A stretch of 64,000 nt of DNA from Protonemura montana (GCA_947568835.1 OX387606.1:11904001-11968000); one strand, 5' to 3'; counted from the stretch's first letter, positions 1 through 13,800 are shown. Notes: generated by a model not told the origin, from the letters alone. A program made the numbers and translations.

Positions 1-1
1 G

Positions 2-3000
2 CCGCGTGCGCTCCCGCATCTTGCCCGGCTCGTAGCTGTCGCCGGAAAGCCGCTGGCTGAATCGTTGCACTTAGCTCAACTCAAGGTAAACAAAGGATTT
101 CGGCACCTCATGACAACTTTTGTAAGCCTAAGCTACAGAATGAGGCTTTTAAATGAATTAATATGGCCAGTAAAATGCTTTGAGGTTTTTGTCTTTGTGG
201 ATAAGTCATGTAATCATGATTTTCAGAAGTATACTTTATATTATTTATTTTGTTCAGGTCGGTAGTTTACTTGATTAAATAATTCCTGGTATTTCTCTCC
301 AAATAAAATTTTGTATGCCACAACAAAAAAATGTATTTCTAAAAATCATTGGCTCTGTATTCTAGCTTTTATAAAAAGAATAAAATAAAGTTAAATTCAC
401 AAAAAATAAACATCATACTGCAGTTCTGAACTACTCAGTCATAATCATAGTTCAGCAACTTTCTGAGTCGGCAAATTAAGACCTTCGAATTACGAAGATT
501 TACTCAGATTTCATCTGTTATTATAAAGTGTCTCTTTGCTAGACACAGGTGAAATAGAAACTCAAAGTGTAATCCCCATTTGTCATCTCGTGCATTTTTC
601 AGCCTTGAACCTAGCCAGTATGCCACTTAGTTAGAAGATGCATTCACAGATGCCCCTACTCTGAAACACCTCCAAGACAACCTCCAACTCAGAGTATCAT
701 TTACTTTTTTACTTTTTTACTTTGCAGTCACCCCTGCAAATGACATCAGCCGCTACACAAAGTCAAGAAGTAGAATCGCAAATTGAACAAAAAGAACAGG
801 AACAACTGACGGCTTCGACAAACTCGGCAAACACAACATTTTCATCGCCCACACTTTCAAAAAAGTTAACGGCGGATGAGGCTGACGCTGCACACACACA
901 AACTGTGCAACAACCTGAGCCTGCGCGGGAACGGGCTCCGCTGTCACTACTGGTCTGTGCATGGCTTCGCGAAGCGTCCACGCAAGGTGCTGCCGCCATA
1001 GCAGTAGCACTCGCTCTGCTGCCACATTTGGCAGAAAATGAGCACTGCTTGGTGGTGCAAGCACTGGAGGAGGTTTGTCTTGGTTGCTTGGATTCTCACT
1101 CTTGCCATGTTTTGTTGTGTTAGACATTAATTTCACCGAAGTAGAATGCATTGCCTACTAATATTTATTAGATTAGATTATTTATTGAGATAAAAAAAAA
1201 ATTTATAAACATATATCAACAACAGAGGTATGTTTGGTATCACACATCCAAAAGCTTTTCAAATATTGTGGAACTATTAACCTATAAACGTGAATTAATT
1301 TGAAAGTAATTCATAGTCCATATCAACCCATAGAGTTTTAGCCAGGAGGCTGTCATCCAAGTTTCATTACCCTAATAAAATAGTAGTGCCTAATCTTTGC
1401 TTCTTGAAAAGACTTTGATCAGCTCCCCTATCTTCAGGTAATGCCTTTGAATTTGTTTCAACTCTGGTAGCTTTTGAATCACTTCCACCCTCTATATCGA
1501 CAGCTTCTGCCCGGTCCGTTGGCTGCTTCCTGCCTATCTGCGGCGGCCTTGCATTGCCGGGACGTCCGGACCTCGCAGGTTTTGCGAGGACAGCTAGCCT
1601 GCACGGCCCTGCGCCGAATGTTGCACTCTGTTTGCGCCGGGACAGAGTCCGCTGAAGAGCTTGATGCTGTGCAGGCGTGCATCGGTGCCAGAGATGACCT
1701 CGGAGGTGAGTGAAGGGTGATTGGAATTTTGGTAGACCAGTGGTGAACATTGATGTGGAAAGCTAGTTAGTATTACATTACAAATGCTTGAAATTAGATC
1801 TGCTTAGCTTTTCTATCAAATGCAGGGTTGTGCAGTCAGGGTATGCTAGGTAAGCGACGCATGCCCACTCGAATTGCCCCTCGACCTATTTTTATTGTGT
1901 AATTCGGTATTCCTAAAATATTTGGCCGTTTCGCTGTTTCAAAAACCGAGTTGATGTTTTCAGTTTCTTTGCAGCAAATGTTTTCGCGTGACATCACTTC
2001 GCTTTGTGGTCCCAACGTTAAGAGTACTCACTCACCGTTGGGTCTCAGCTATAACCGCAAAATGAAGTGTGCACTAACGTACCGTAGCATTTTCAGTATA
2101 GGCAGGCACAGTTGGGGAAGGATCTTTTTTTAGTGATCTTCAAACTGATCGCGATCTTTTTTGTATTTCACAATCTTTTTATTCGATTGCAATCAGATTT
2201 TCCACGATGTTTTTAAAAGATCGTTTTAAAAGATCAAGATCGTTTGCACAGTAGTTTTTTTTCTGGTGTTTGTTGTTGTACAACACTTGACAATTGAAAC
2301 TTGAATGTGGCATATGGAAATATTTTCCATAGCTTTCAGTTTCACAACTTCAAAGACTTGACTTCGAAGACTTGAAAGCGTTTCCAGGATTCTAAACGGT
2401 ATTAGTATTAATTTTATTAGTTTTGTTGATGTGTGCAAATGCTGCCTAGGATGTCCGCCGTGCCTGTCTCCGACTACAGCTTTTCTGAAATTGGGTCATT
2501 GAGATTCGAGGCCCTTTTCTGCCATGTTCCACTGACCACTGTCCGTTGTAGACAACATGCAAGGCATTTTGTTCGTGTTAAGCGTTTACAGGCTGTTCAT
2601 TTTCTTCTTGTATTCTTGCATATAAGGAATAGTCCTTGTCGCATTGTGTTCCTACTATTTCTATGTTAAAATTGCATTTCCCAGTACCTTTAGGTGCTAA
2701 AAAATATGTTATTTCCAGATATAACATGATTTTTTTTCAAAAACAATCTTTTAAATGAACTCAATCTTTTATTGAAAAGAATTTGAATTTGATCTAAAAA
2801 AAAAACAATCGCGAACTTCGATCTTTTTAAAAGATTGATTTCAAAACGATCTCCCCCAACTATGTAGGCGGGGATGGGGAAAGCTTGTTTCTCACTGGGC
2901 TTCAGCTTTGGTAGCCTAAATGACGTCAACAAAGCAAGTCGCCGAGCCATTCTGCTCGACTCGCCTCTTGGCACTTGTCATGTCATGATGTCGCTGTAGA

Positions 3001-6000
3001 CAAGAATGAGCTGCAAAAGTACGATCACTTGGGATTGTACTGTATTTTCATCTTTATTTGTACAGTTTTGATTCAGAAAAGAAATTTAACAATACATCAA
3101 TACTGACATGTGATTGTGGCGCAATATTAAATATTGTAAGTTATGAAACAAATAATCACAATTGAACGATAAGAGTATGTATATTCTAAGCTATGCCACC
3201 AGCAGGCTAGTTGACACTCAATATATTTTAAAAGTAACCTGATCAATTGATAAACATGCATTAATACTTTCAGTCGTAATTATTTAATTGTTGAGGTTTA
3301 TTAAAAAGGACGGTCGCAATACGCCATTGGGTGGCACCTTGAGTTACCATGTTTTGCCGACTCGCTTTCTCAGCAGAAAGCTCAGCATTAGTGCTGGCTC
3401 TCTGACTATACCTTTAGCCATAGCGCTTTTACTGTTTTAAAAAATCCGCCATCGAGGAAAAAATGAAAAATATGAGCATACCCACGTCCTCGCTCCACTG
3501 CCCCTGACCAAATTTCACTCCAATTAGACAGAAAGAATCAAACTTGCCTATTGTCACCCAGCTGACTGTATTGCTGGTGGTAAACAAGGGTGAGCAAGAG
3601 AGAAAAAACTAAAAATAAGACATTTTTTACCAAACATGTGTGGGAGAAAAGAAAAAGTTTTACTCCGCCAAACTAAAACTAACATTCTTTATGGTTATTA
3701 AATGGCAATGCTCAAGATAATCTCTTTCATTGAGCTGAAAAAAAATTTCTGTTATTTATTGTGACAAAACAGCTCAATGACACATTTTCTCTCTTTACAC
3801 AGCTGCTGTCCTGCCCATTGAAACACTGTGCGAGTTCGGCGCCATCGCCGCTGCTTCGACTACTGATCAGTCTGTTGCTGACACAGCGCAGAGCCTGCTG
3901 GCGCAGCTTTCAGAGGCGTCGCTGGACAATCGACTGCTGCCACCGCTGCTGTCAGCATGTCTCTTGCGGCCTTCTCCACCCTCGACATGGCAGGCCCTCG
4001 CTGACGGTGCCCAGCGCTGTGCTGCAGATGACAATGCGATGGCACGTCTTGTGGGGTGGGCGAGCACTGAGTTGCAGCTTCCGCTAGACTCGCTGTGAGT
4101 GGCTCAGGCTGTAGATGATGTGTGGTTTTTATTTTGCTGCCTTCCGAGTTCATAAATTTTTTTTTTTTTTTAAAAGCCCTTACTGCTCTTAAGCTGTACA
4201 AGTCTTCTCTGGAAGACCTGGGGTTTGGAAAGTGGCTGTGCTTAGGTCTTTTGCCTGGTTTAATTTAAATTTAAACAGGGAATCACTTAATTTACTGACT
4301 GCCGTCTTCCTTTTAAAGAAATTAAACTCGAGGGCACCTTTTCTTTCAGAGCGCTGCCCGATCTCCCTCGCTACGCTGAAATTGCATGGTTAGTTTCCGG
4401 GCGGTCACAAGCTGGTGTAGACTCATTGCTCAATCGACTAGTTGGCAGGCTAAAGCCAATAGAAGCCCGCCTTGCTCCTCTCGGAGTTCCACAGAGCATT
4501 GGCCTTGGTCTGACCCAGTCTGAATGTGAAGGCTTGGATAGAAGACTGGAAGGATTATCACTTGCCCGATGCCTTGAGGTGTACCTGAATCACTCCCTCT
4601 TCGTTGTCTGCTTGGTCCAGAAGATGCTCCCTGAAGGGATTCAGCCAATCAAACCAACTGAAGAAGAAGATAAGGAACAGATCATGGAAGAATTTGATGA
4701 ACTAGATATCGATAATAGTGAACAGACAAAAGATCTTAAAAGTGGGCTACTGACCGATGAAGTAATTGGTGAACAATTTTTGCAAGCTTGTGAAAATGAG
4801 CCAGTTGTCTCTGAAAGTCAAATGGAGAAGGTGTTGAATTGTGAAAATGATGTGAAACCTAGCGATGAAAAGGAGAGGGTCCTGCCATCTCTCGGGGACA
4901 GGGATGGTACCCAAGCAGGAGACATAGAAAAAGCCGGTGATTTTGGGCAGATTCCTGATGTTGGTGTGCACTTGCTTCGAGCCCAAGCATGCGCGGCACT
5001 TTGTCACACGCTTACGACTGTATACGCTACTGTAAGTCATTGTTTCAGTTCTTTACTTCTCTTTGGTCTCCCTATTTGTAAAATATTTCAATTGTAATGC
5101 CGGTGAGTTTCCTTGAAGCTATTCAACTACAAATTGAGACTAATACATGGCATTTTCCATTTAATTGCATTGCCTCTCTTGCCAAGTGGTGCTAACCATG
5201 GGGTGGTTCTGCTTGCAGTCGGTTTACACCGCTACACTGGCACCAAAAATCCAGCGCTACCAACATGAGTTTCAGCGCTTGGTGCTTAGCGTGCCGCCAG
5301 AGCAGGCTGACCGTGTTCTCACTGCCTACGCGCTCATGTGAGTTCTGCTTAGGAAGGAAACTTTTACCGAAAAGTGACAACACTGGGGAACCTCTGTTTT
5401 CTCTGGGTGTTGCATAACATTTCATACAAAATTTAGCACTTAATTTTACTAGATGAGAGAGTTAGTTTCCTTCTTATGTTACAAGCTAGTGATATGCTCT
5501 ATTCTAGATTAAAACATAACATCACTTAAAAAAGATAAAACTTATTATTTGTGAGACCTTTCCTTATAAAGTAAGTACCTGGTCTAAAATCACTAGAGTT
5601 AATGCATTTTAAGAAGCTGTAGCTGTTTCACACTGCGTGCAACTTACTGCATTTAGGACACAGCAAAGAGATTTGATTTGGAGTTGTTTGCCATCATTAG
5701 GTAAGATAAGGCTAGAAACCACAGTTAAAATTCAGGAAAATCAGTAGCTCAAGAGCCTGCACCACAGCTGTTACCCTAAAATCATTTATTGGAAAAATAG
5801 ATTTATTTCCATTGTGACGCTTGGTCATCATCATGTGATTTTGATGCTACTTGAAATGTGCTTCAAATTTTGATGCTAATGCACTTTCATGTGTAGTTTT
5901 AGTCTTTCTTTGCACATAAAAAAAAAGTATAGATAATAATTTAAACCCTATTTTAAGGGTTAAAGACAATGAAGTCTCAAGAATATAAAAATCCAAGTCT

Positions 6001-9000
6001 CCACATTCCTTGCACAGGCCCGTGTCTTTGCCCCGCGGATGCCTGGAGGAGGAACGAATCACTGCGGCCCACGCCGCCTCCGTAGTCTTAGCGGCTTGTG
6101 CCGGTGCCGAAACCGCCACCCAAGAAAACCTTGCGGAGTTCCCGGCCGAGCACGAGCTGCCCGCCAAGTCGGACATGCTCTACAACTGGTGAGTGTAGGC
6201 TTTGAACTTTGGAGCAAATTGGTGTTCCCATTGGATGCCAAGATTAACGGCAGCCTCTGTTGTATTTCTAAATGGTGATAGCAGCTTGCTAGTGTTTATC
6301 TGTAATGTCTTCCTAATATGAAAATGGCAGCACAATTCAAGTTATCTGGGTTATTTGTGACTGTTTGACAAAATGATAGACAAAAAAGAGTTTGACAGGG
6401 AAGACAGAAAACAAGACAGGGAAAAGAAAAGCAGAGGTTAAGATTTATTTAGTAAATCAACAAAGTCACCCAAGCTTTTCACCGTTTTTTCACTAATGTC
6501 TGGCCAAGTATGACTAGGAATCTGGGGGGGGGGGGGGGGGGGGGGGGGGGAGTTGAAATGGCCATGCTCCTTTGCTTAAATAACTATTCAAGCTAGTAAA
6601 TGTCCTTCTGTATGTGTATGACTTGTCTTGTGTGTGTCCAATGGTTGTGAAACATTTTGGAAAGCCTCTATCAGGATACCCAGTTCTTTGTCTTTGAAAA
6701 AAATAAAAAATACACATTTCACTTTAATTTTAGCATTGTAACATCTCCTTAACTTTGCGTTATGTTCTCCTAAAAATGTAAGTTCACGCAGTAAGCTGCT
6801 CTGTGTTTCCTTAGCGAGGCGTGGCGCAAGTCGCGTGAGATGACGGCTGCAGCTGCCACAGTCGCGCGGCGGCTAACAGGCTGGCTCCGCGCTGAAACAG
6901 CTCGCCTTGCAACACCTCCAACCAAGCAAATGGACCTTGTCTTTGTCAGCCTTGCCAGTTGGTGCGAGACCGTGCGCAACTCACGCCGCTACCTTCTGGC
7001 AGAACGTGCAACTAGCCTGCCGCTGCTGCCCTCCGAAAACGTTAGTTAACTGTGGCCACTGTTATTTAACATGTGGAACTGAAAATAAGACTCATAGGGC
7101 CATATCCACATAGCAGACTTTTAGATTTATCCCTATGGATTTTGGAGTAGAGTTTTTTATCACCATGGTAACAACTTTGGCCGAACATAAACTTAAGTTC
7201 TGCTTTACGGTTCTGACTCCCTTAGTATTTTCGCCCAAGACAAGAACCTCCAGCCAATAAGGCGACCACACAGCTGTCTTGCTCTCTAGTTGCCAGAAAC
7301 CATTAAAAATACAACTATGCAACGGTTGACTAAGCATTTGTGCTTCACTGAATTCCCAAGTAGCAAGTCTCACTAACGAGCTCGTTACACCCCATTCTAG
7401 CCCGACTCCGCCCTTCAATATGCGACTCCAGACGCAGAATCCGACGATAATGCTGCGCTGTTGGCGATACACACGTGTCGGTTGGCAACGGCGTTGTTCC
7501 GGTACCTGGCTTTACCTGTCGAGGACGCTCGCGAGGTACAAGCTGCCGACTGGAAGGCAGTTTTTGCAGCTGACGTCACCGCTCTGCTTGAGAACACGTT
7601 CGTCTTGTTAGCTGGTGAGGATCGAAATCGTTTCGCAAATTAACTGGGAGTCGTAATGAAAGGTGACCTTTTTGGTAAGGCTGACTTACAAAACTCCCTG
7701 GGGATAGGAGTAAGAATATACCTAGTACTTGTTTGGAAAATGGTATGTCTCACATGGTAAACCCTTTAATACCCACTGCCAAGCAGAACTGGTCAATACT
7801 CAATTCCTGTACCAGACTATCGTGGGCTTATGAATTCTGCTTGTTTAATGTCAAGCCTCTCCCTAATGCATGTCAGTCAGGTCAACCATCGCAAACCTTA
7901 TGCTTATGCTTAGAATTTTGTTTGCCTTCATCAGACGCTTGTGGGCGCGGCGAGCTGTCGTTGCTGGACTTACCGCTGGTCAGCGCTGTGTGTGAGGCTG
8001 TGCGGGGAATGCCCGCTGGGCTGCCCGCTGCCAGCACAAGTCGGGCAGCGCTCTCAGCTGTCGCCAGTCGCGTGCCCGAGCTGCAGATTGCTGCCGCCGC
8101 CATGCTAGCTCCGCCGTGAGTACAAAGGACCTTCGGGGATTTGTAGACCATTATAGAAAATCATGTGGCATCCATAAACTTGAACAATTGGTTGATTTGC
8201 ATAATATTGTGATTATCCTCCCCTAGTAAACTAGTCACTTTCCCTAGATTGAATGTAGTTTATGAGGTTAAATAAAAATATAAAATTTGAGACAGTTAGT
8301 CTTGCATGGCAATCCATATTAAACTCCTTTTTGCAGCAACTAATACTTTTGTACTGACTGAAACCCTCTCCCTTGCACAGGAGTGCAAGTGTGGCTGAGG
8401 CAGACCGCGCCAGCGCCTGGCGCTCGACGCTGGCTGCGCTGGCTGTGCTGGAGCCGGTGGTGGGCTCTGCACTGGAAGGTGTGCGCCGGGGGCAGACCCA
8501 GCGCTTCGGTCTACACACCCCACATGCTGCAGGTCAGTATCACCCCACATGCGGTATTCATTGCGCTATTACATTTTTCTAATTGCAACAAATAGCGCAA
8601 GAAGAATCGACAACATTCTCAGAGGCCATTTGCAACCGGCTGGGTAAAAGACGTAGAAACCACATTTTTCAAAATCCATGCTATGACAACACATTTTTCA
8701 GTGATGATCTGTGTAAATTTGTATTCCTCCAGTATGTCAATTATAATAGAAAACTGCCGGATCTATCAGCTTTCATACATTTTTTTCCAAGAAAAAATTT
8801 AAAAAAATTGTAAGATAATTGGCCTCCTATCTGAGGACCCATGTGTCATGACTTATGAATAATGACGATTATGAAATTTTGTTTGCTTTTTGGTTGCAGA
8901 AGTGCGTGGGTTCCTGCTTGTTTGGGCAGCCGCCTTGCGCACATGTGACGCAGCTGACCCTGAACAACGAAGTGCACTAGCCACTGACCTCAGGTAAGCA

Positions 9001-12000
9001 GACGCTACTGTTGGTTAGCAGTGCTCTCTTTGTGTCGACGAGGTTCATGATGAAACTAACTGATTGGATCTAATTGAATTGACTGGAATTAGAAGATTTC
9101 TTCACTCAGCTACTGACAAATAAGAATACAACTGCCATCTCTTAAACTCAATTTTATCTTGAAACGAGAGCCAATATTGCCTCAGATAAAGATATTTCAT
9201 CCTGGGTGAAAATTTCTATGGGAAACTTAGCCAAGCAACGTTTTACACCATTCCCCTCGCTTACAAGCTAAAGAAGTTTTTACAGCTTTTGTTGGATTAT
9301 ATTATGCATTTTTCTCTATCATTTCCTTCCCTTTCTCTCTCTCTTTTTCTCACTTACGATCGTCATGCTAACGTCCTCTGCGGCAGAATTCTAAACTTTG
9401 TTAGTATATTTCTTTAGCGAAGTCGTTTTCCCTAAAGAATCTTCATCTGTAACACTGCCAGAAAAGACTTAATTTTGCCACACGAGATTGTGTCGTACAA
9501 GTTTCGGAACATTTTCCTTGTTTTTGTAGCGCCTTTTGAAACTGTGGAGATTGTGACAGTAACATCAGAACCCAGTTCTGAGCTGTTTCGCAATTGCGTT
9601 GTGGGTTTCAGAGAGGGCGGACACATTGCGGGTCTGCTGACACACGTGTTCCGACTGATGCCTAACGAAGCTCTTCATGGCACAAAGCCGCGGTCGTGCA
9701 CCGCACTCTTTGATTCGGCGCCTGAGCTCAAACCAGCCTCATGTGGGGAACGTGCAGTCGAACATATCGCCTGCCATGTACGTTCCACCACTCACCTTGA
9801 AAGCAAAACGATGTAACTTCAAATACACAGATAGCTAGCTCTGGTTCACATAGCATGGATCATATATTGATGCTGGCATAATGGTTCTTTTAGCACTTTT
9901 GTCTGTCAGAGGTCTGCAATGTTGACTGAATTCTAAAAGAGGATACGATTTGACCACTACAAAATGTTTATAAATAGGCACATTATAATCAAAAATGGTT
10001 GTATATTTCTATAAAAATTGTTGATTTTTAGTGGATTATTGATGTATGTTTGATTTTGGGAGTGTCCAATTTTGGGAATGGTTGGTGATTTTGAATTATT
10101 TTCAATGTCAAGCTCAGACAGGGCATCAGAATGTTCATGAATGTTCCGTATGAATAAACCAGGCGCACCAAATATTGTGATAAAGTCCACGCTAGCATCT
10201 TTTACTAAACTCTACTTTTCCTCCAGCCATTGAATTTATTTATATTTCTTATAATAGGCTATCCATTTCTCTTGGTCAACTTAAACTGTCCAACGTATCG
10301 ACATATATGTGACCATAATGCCCCATGGACATCCTAGTTTTATCATCGAACAGATTTCTGCTGGCGCTAACGGCCCCTATTTCAGGTGTTTGCGCTGGCG
10401 CTGGCTGCACTGCCTGCAGAGGTGAGAGGTTGGTGGCAGTCAGAGAGGTGCTGCTCTCTGGTGGAACGAGTCACAATGCGCCACGCCGCTCACTCGCTTG
10501 TGGAGCGACAGATGCGGCAGGTAGCCGCACGCGCTGCACGTGAACCACTCCACAACATGACGGTAAGCTTTATTGTTAAGTATGTGTGCAAACTGTGGGT
10601 ACATTCACAGAACCGAACCCTGTACCTGCGGCTTTCTCGCTGGCGCTGCAAAATTTAACTATAGTTTGCAAAGTTGGGTATTTAACTAAGCTCCCCTCCA
10701 TGGGTAAAAAATTCCTTATATTATGGTTCTGAATTTTCTAGGTGATTTCAGTATTTGATCTTTCACTTGAAGAGTTCGCTACTCTACTTACTTTTGAAAT
10801 CTTTGTAAACCCTTTGAAACACTGTAAAAACCAAGTGGTAAAATTCCCATCTCAACTCTCAACTATTCTGCAAGCAATTAAGCACGTTCAATGCCTAAGC
10901 CGTCTGGTTTCCACAGATTCGCGTGCTGAGTGGCGCCCGGGAGCTCAGCGCTGTATACACAGTGGACGAGGCCAAGACGGAGCTGGTAATCACACTGCCG
11001 CCCAACTATCCGCTGCAACCCGTCAAGGTGGAAGCTCCAGGAGGAGTGGCCTCATCCGCACAGAGCCGTGCGTGGCTTATGCAGCTGGCACTCTTCCTAA
11101 CCTGTCAGGTGCGTGTCAGCAGCTTGCGTGTGTACGCTACATCACTGTCGGATGTCAGTTTCCTTGAGCTTATTATCAAGCCGGCAGAACATTCCATAGA
11201 GGCGTCCACTATGCGATTGGTAACAAAAGTTGTGCTGGGTACGCTTACAAGTGGAACAATGTGCAAGGGAAAACTTTTGAATGTGAAGAAAATTTGTGTC
11301 AACTTTTTGGATTTCTCGATATTAAAAACGTTAGCACGTTCAATTCTCCTAGTGCAGTATTCTCAAATTTGCCACTGTATGGGGCGGGGCACCCTTGTTC
11401 AAGCTGATGTACATTTTCTGTACAGATATGAATACCCTCCAAGGTAGAGGAGATCATGCCACTTTTTCGCTAGAGATGACGAATGTTATCTTAGTCAATT
11501 TCAGGGACACATTATTAAAGAAAATCAAGTTTGTGATCTGTAACAAAAAAGTTACATGATCGATACTTTGGTGGCCCTTTTGGTTTAACAATTGGCCAGT
11601 TGCCCCAAAACTTTTTTTTTGCATTTGTTGTATTGGAGGTGTATGTTAAGGATAGAAAACAAAAGATAAAGTTCCTCTGCAAGCTACTGGACATGAGAGA
11701 TTGTGGAGGGATGAAAATTGTGTTTTGTTTCACTCCTTTTCTAGCTAGATCTTATGTAAGATCTTTGTGTGGACTTCAAAGTAACATCAAAGTCACAAAA
11801 AAGTAAACACCGAGATGAAATTGACAAGTTAAAGATGCAAATCACTTTATTAAAGTTTTTTTTTAAATAATAAATTACGCTGCCCATAGCAGCCAATTGC
11901 AATTTAAATAATATTTCACATGCAAATGATATCCATGCAACCACTTGTTCACAGAATGGGTCATTGTGGGATGGCCTTTCAATGTGGAAGGCCAAGCTGG

Positions 12001-12270
12001 ACAAGCGGTTTGATGGTGTAGAAGAATGCTACATCTGTTTTGCTGTGCTGTCGGCAGCTGGCTGCCAACTGCCCAAAGTCTGCTGCCGAACATGCAAGAA
12101 GAAGTTCCACTCTGCCTGTCTTGTTAGTACCTAATTGCATCTAATGAATCTCTTTGGCTTGTTTTCATAAATATTATTCATATTGTGATCAACTCCTTTT
12201 CTGTTTTCAGTTCAAATGGTTTACTACAAGCAACAAGTCCACGTGTCCTATCTGCCGGAACCTGTTTTAG
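2..12270 (+). CDS. LTN1: Listerin E3 ubiquitin-protein ligase, C-terminal 1186 residues (5' end outside window)
   Basis: Listerin is the RING E3 ligase of the ribosome quality-control complex; it ubiquitinates nascent chains on stalled 60S subunits. Seventeen exons join in frame: 2-85, 728-1072, 1504-1705, 3803-4094, 4350-5031, 5219-5337, 6018-6188, 6815-7040, 7401-7614, 7935-8115, 8381-8532, 8900-8993, 9576-9777, 10386-10562, 10917-11108, 11955-12122, 12211-12270. The last two exons encode the diagnostic listerin tail: [16 protein letters not shown], then [13 protein letters not shown] and [19 protein letters not shown], the zinc-binding RING. The preceding exon has [12 protein letters not shown], typical of the RWD-like region that contacts the ribosome. 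Upstream exons are helical, Ala/Leu-rich HEAT/ARM-like sequence, with an acidic low-complexity insert in 4350-5031. Vertebrate listerin is about 1770 residues, so roughly a third is missing to the left. The weakest join is the acceptor before 9576, chosen because phase and similarity ([11 protein letters not shown]) demand it. The largest intron (1706-3802) holds a MITE. Confidence 0.95.
2106..2863. mobile_element. Non-autonomous DNA transposon (MITE), hAT-like, in an LTN1 intron
   Basis: The ends form inverted repeats: the left starts ACAGTTGGGG then a GATC-rich stretch, and the right ends with a matching CTCCCCCAACTAT. Runs related to AAAAGATC and GATCTTTT recur inside both ends, giving subterminal inverted motifs. 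Flanking octamers ATAGGCAG and GTAGGCGG agree at 6 of 8 positions, so an 8-bp hAT-type target duplication is possible but decayed. There is no transposase ORF inside. Confidence 0.6.
6524..6550 (+). repeat. Homopolymer tract of 27 guanines in an LTN1 intron
   Basis: An uninterrupted G run lies mid-intron between the exons ending at 6188 and starting at 6815. It can form G-quadruplex on the transcribed RNA, and its exact length is prone to sequencing error. No other feature is attached to it. Confidence 0.9.
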
Positions 12271-12795
12271 TAACGACTAATGGATATTGGGATAAACGTT
12301 AATAAAAATAACTATTTAAATTGGTTGAAAATGTGGAAATTGAGCTCTGCTGAGTTCCTGATTCTTTAGTCTGCAAGTTCTAATGATAATTATGAAATAT
12401 ATAGTAAAAGTTGAGATAAAAAGTAAAAAATATCTTTTAATTTGCAGCATATGTTTTTTTTTTTTCATTGAAACAAACTAGACTACCCGTTGAGAAAAAT
12501 CCCCGTTGACCCTAATGTTGTGTCCTAAATAAGTTAGAACCCGAATTAGCCTTGATAATGTTTTCATTTCAACAAAAATTGAAGCGCACTTGCACAAAAG
12601 TCGTTTCTTCAAAATAGTACGCCATCTAGGGAATTTCGCTGGGAAATTCGTTTACGTATAGTTTTGGTTGGTAACATTGCGACATATTGCGCGCTTTATT
12701 GTAACCTCCTTGTGAGTTGCGCGCGTATTCTGTCTCTTTTCGATTTAGTTTCTGGTTTGCTTGGTAATGGTATCATTCCCTATTGCAATCAAGCG
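12271..12795 (+). other. Intergenic: LTN1 3' end and CKS1 5' flank
   Basis: AATAAA at 12301-12306, 31 bases after the LTN1 stop, is the likely polyadenylation signal. The rest should hold the CKS1 promoter and 5' UTR. I see no TATA box in a convincing place and no other gene. The coding frame of CKS1 stays open upstream to about 12664, but without an ATG that family similarity supports. Confidence 0.6.
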
Positions 12796-13475
12796 ATGAG
12801 TAATAGATTTGCAACCATGATTCGGTATTCTGAAAAGTACTTTGACGAAAAATATGAGTACAGGTAATCTAACCAAATGTATGTATTCACACTCAGGGTA
12901 GGTACGTAACCGCGACCTAACCTATATTGTAGCGTTTTTTTATTCGCCGTTTGCATAAAATTCTAATTGCATAAAATACAGAAAGCAAAAGTCACAAATG
13001 CTAAACTCTTAATTTTAGACAAATTATCATATAATGGCAGGCATTAGCAAATACGTAGTGCAAAAAAACCTGCATTTAAACCAACCCGTGTAAGCTTCCA
13101 AGTTGGGTGAACCGAGGAACGTATGCTGTTTTAAGTCTATAATACTTAATGTTGTTTTATGTGAGAACTTTGGGGATGTGCACATTTAAATTGCAAAATT
13201 TGTCTTATCCTGAAGTGCCAAGCCTCATGATATCAACAAAAAATGTATGATACCACAGACACGTGATCCTACCTGCTGAGCTAACCCGGCTAGTTCCACG
13301 GGCCCACCTTATGACGGAAACTGAGTGGCGGAATCTTGGGGTGCAGCAAAGTCCAGGCTGGGTGCACTACATGCTGCATTCACCCGAGCAGCATGTGTTA
13401 CTCTTCCGACGGCCTCGAACAGAGGATGATGCTACAGAGATAGGTACGTATCTACCTCCAGATATCTATATATAG
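12796..13475 (+). CDS. CKS1B: Cyclin-dependent kinase regulatory subunit (CKS1 type)
   Basis: CKS proteins bind Cdk1/Cdk2 and read phosphothreonines to promote multisite phosphorylation of cell-cycle targets. Exon 1 is 12796-12863 ([14 protein letters not shown]) and exon 2 is 13259-13475 ([36 protein letters not shown], then [13 protein letters not shown]). The Arg codon is split across the intron exactly as phase requires. Two in-frame ATGs are possible (12796 and 12817); the second gives a protein closer to the usual 79 residues. Two things are odd. The beta-hinge motif, normally HxPEPH, reads HSPEQH. And after FRRP the frame runs on for 17 residues to a stop at 13475, with a strong donor-like AG/GTACGT at about 13442, so the true last exon may lie further downstream, beyond the transposon block. 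The symbol is by family; CKS1B and CKS2 cannot be separated here. Confidence 0.9.
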
Positions 13476-13800
13476 CATTTGTGGTTTTTGAGTAATGGAT
13501 GCAAGAAAAATTATCATACTTTGAATCAATTTGCAATTTGGCTGTATATCTATAAAAAGTAGTGTCATTTTTTTCAGTGCTGTTGAACTAGTTTCATCCT
13601 TTACGGCTCGGCGAACTTCGTAGAGTGAACTGCAGTGAAAATTGGTGAACGACCATTTAAATAGATCTCCAGTTTTTACCTTGTAGTTTCCTTGATAGCA
13701 GAACATTCCTCTATACATATGCTGTAAGACCATTAAAAATGATGTGCTTATTATTATTATTTTTTTTTTTATATATATATTGTGATCTTTGTGATTCACA
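13476..13800. other. Region between CKS1 and transposon block
   Basis: AT-rich sequence with a T run and a short AT dinucleotide repeat near 13760-13785. No gene is seen and no clear AATAAA for CKS1. Its last 8 bases, GATTCACA (13793-13800), are the left copy of the target duplication of the adjacent element. Confidence 0.5.

Noticed and set aside
753..1151. Long minus-strand open frame over a listerin exon
   Set aside because: It is antisense to a GC-rich coding exon that joins in phase to its neighbours, and its predicted protein resembles nothing.
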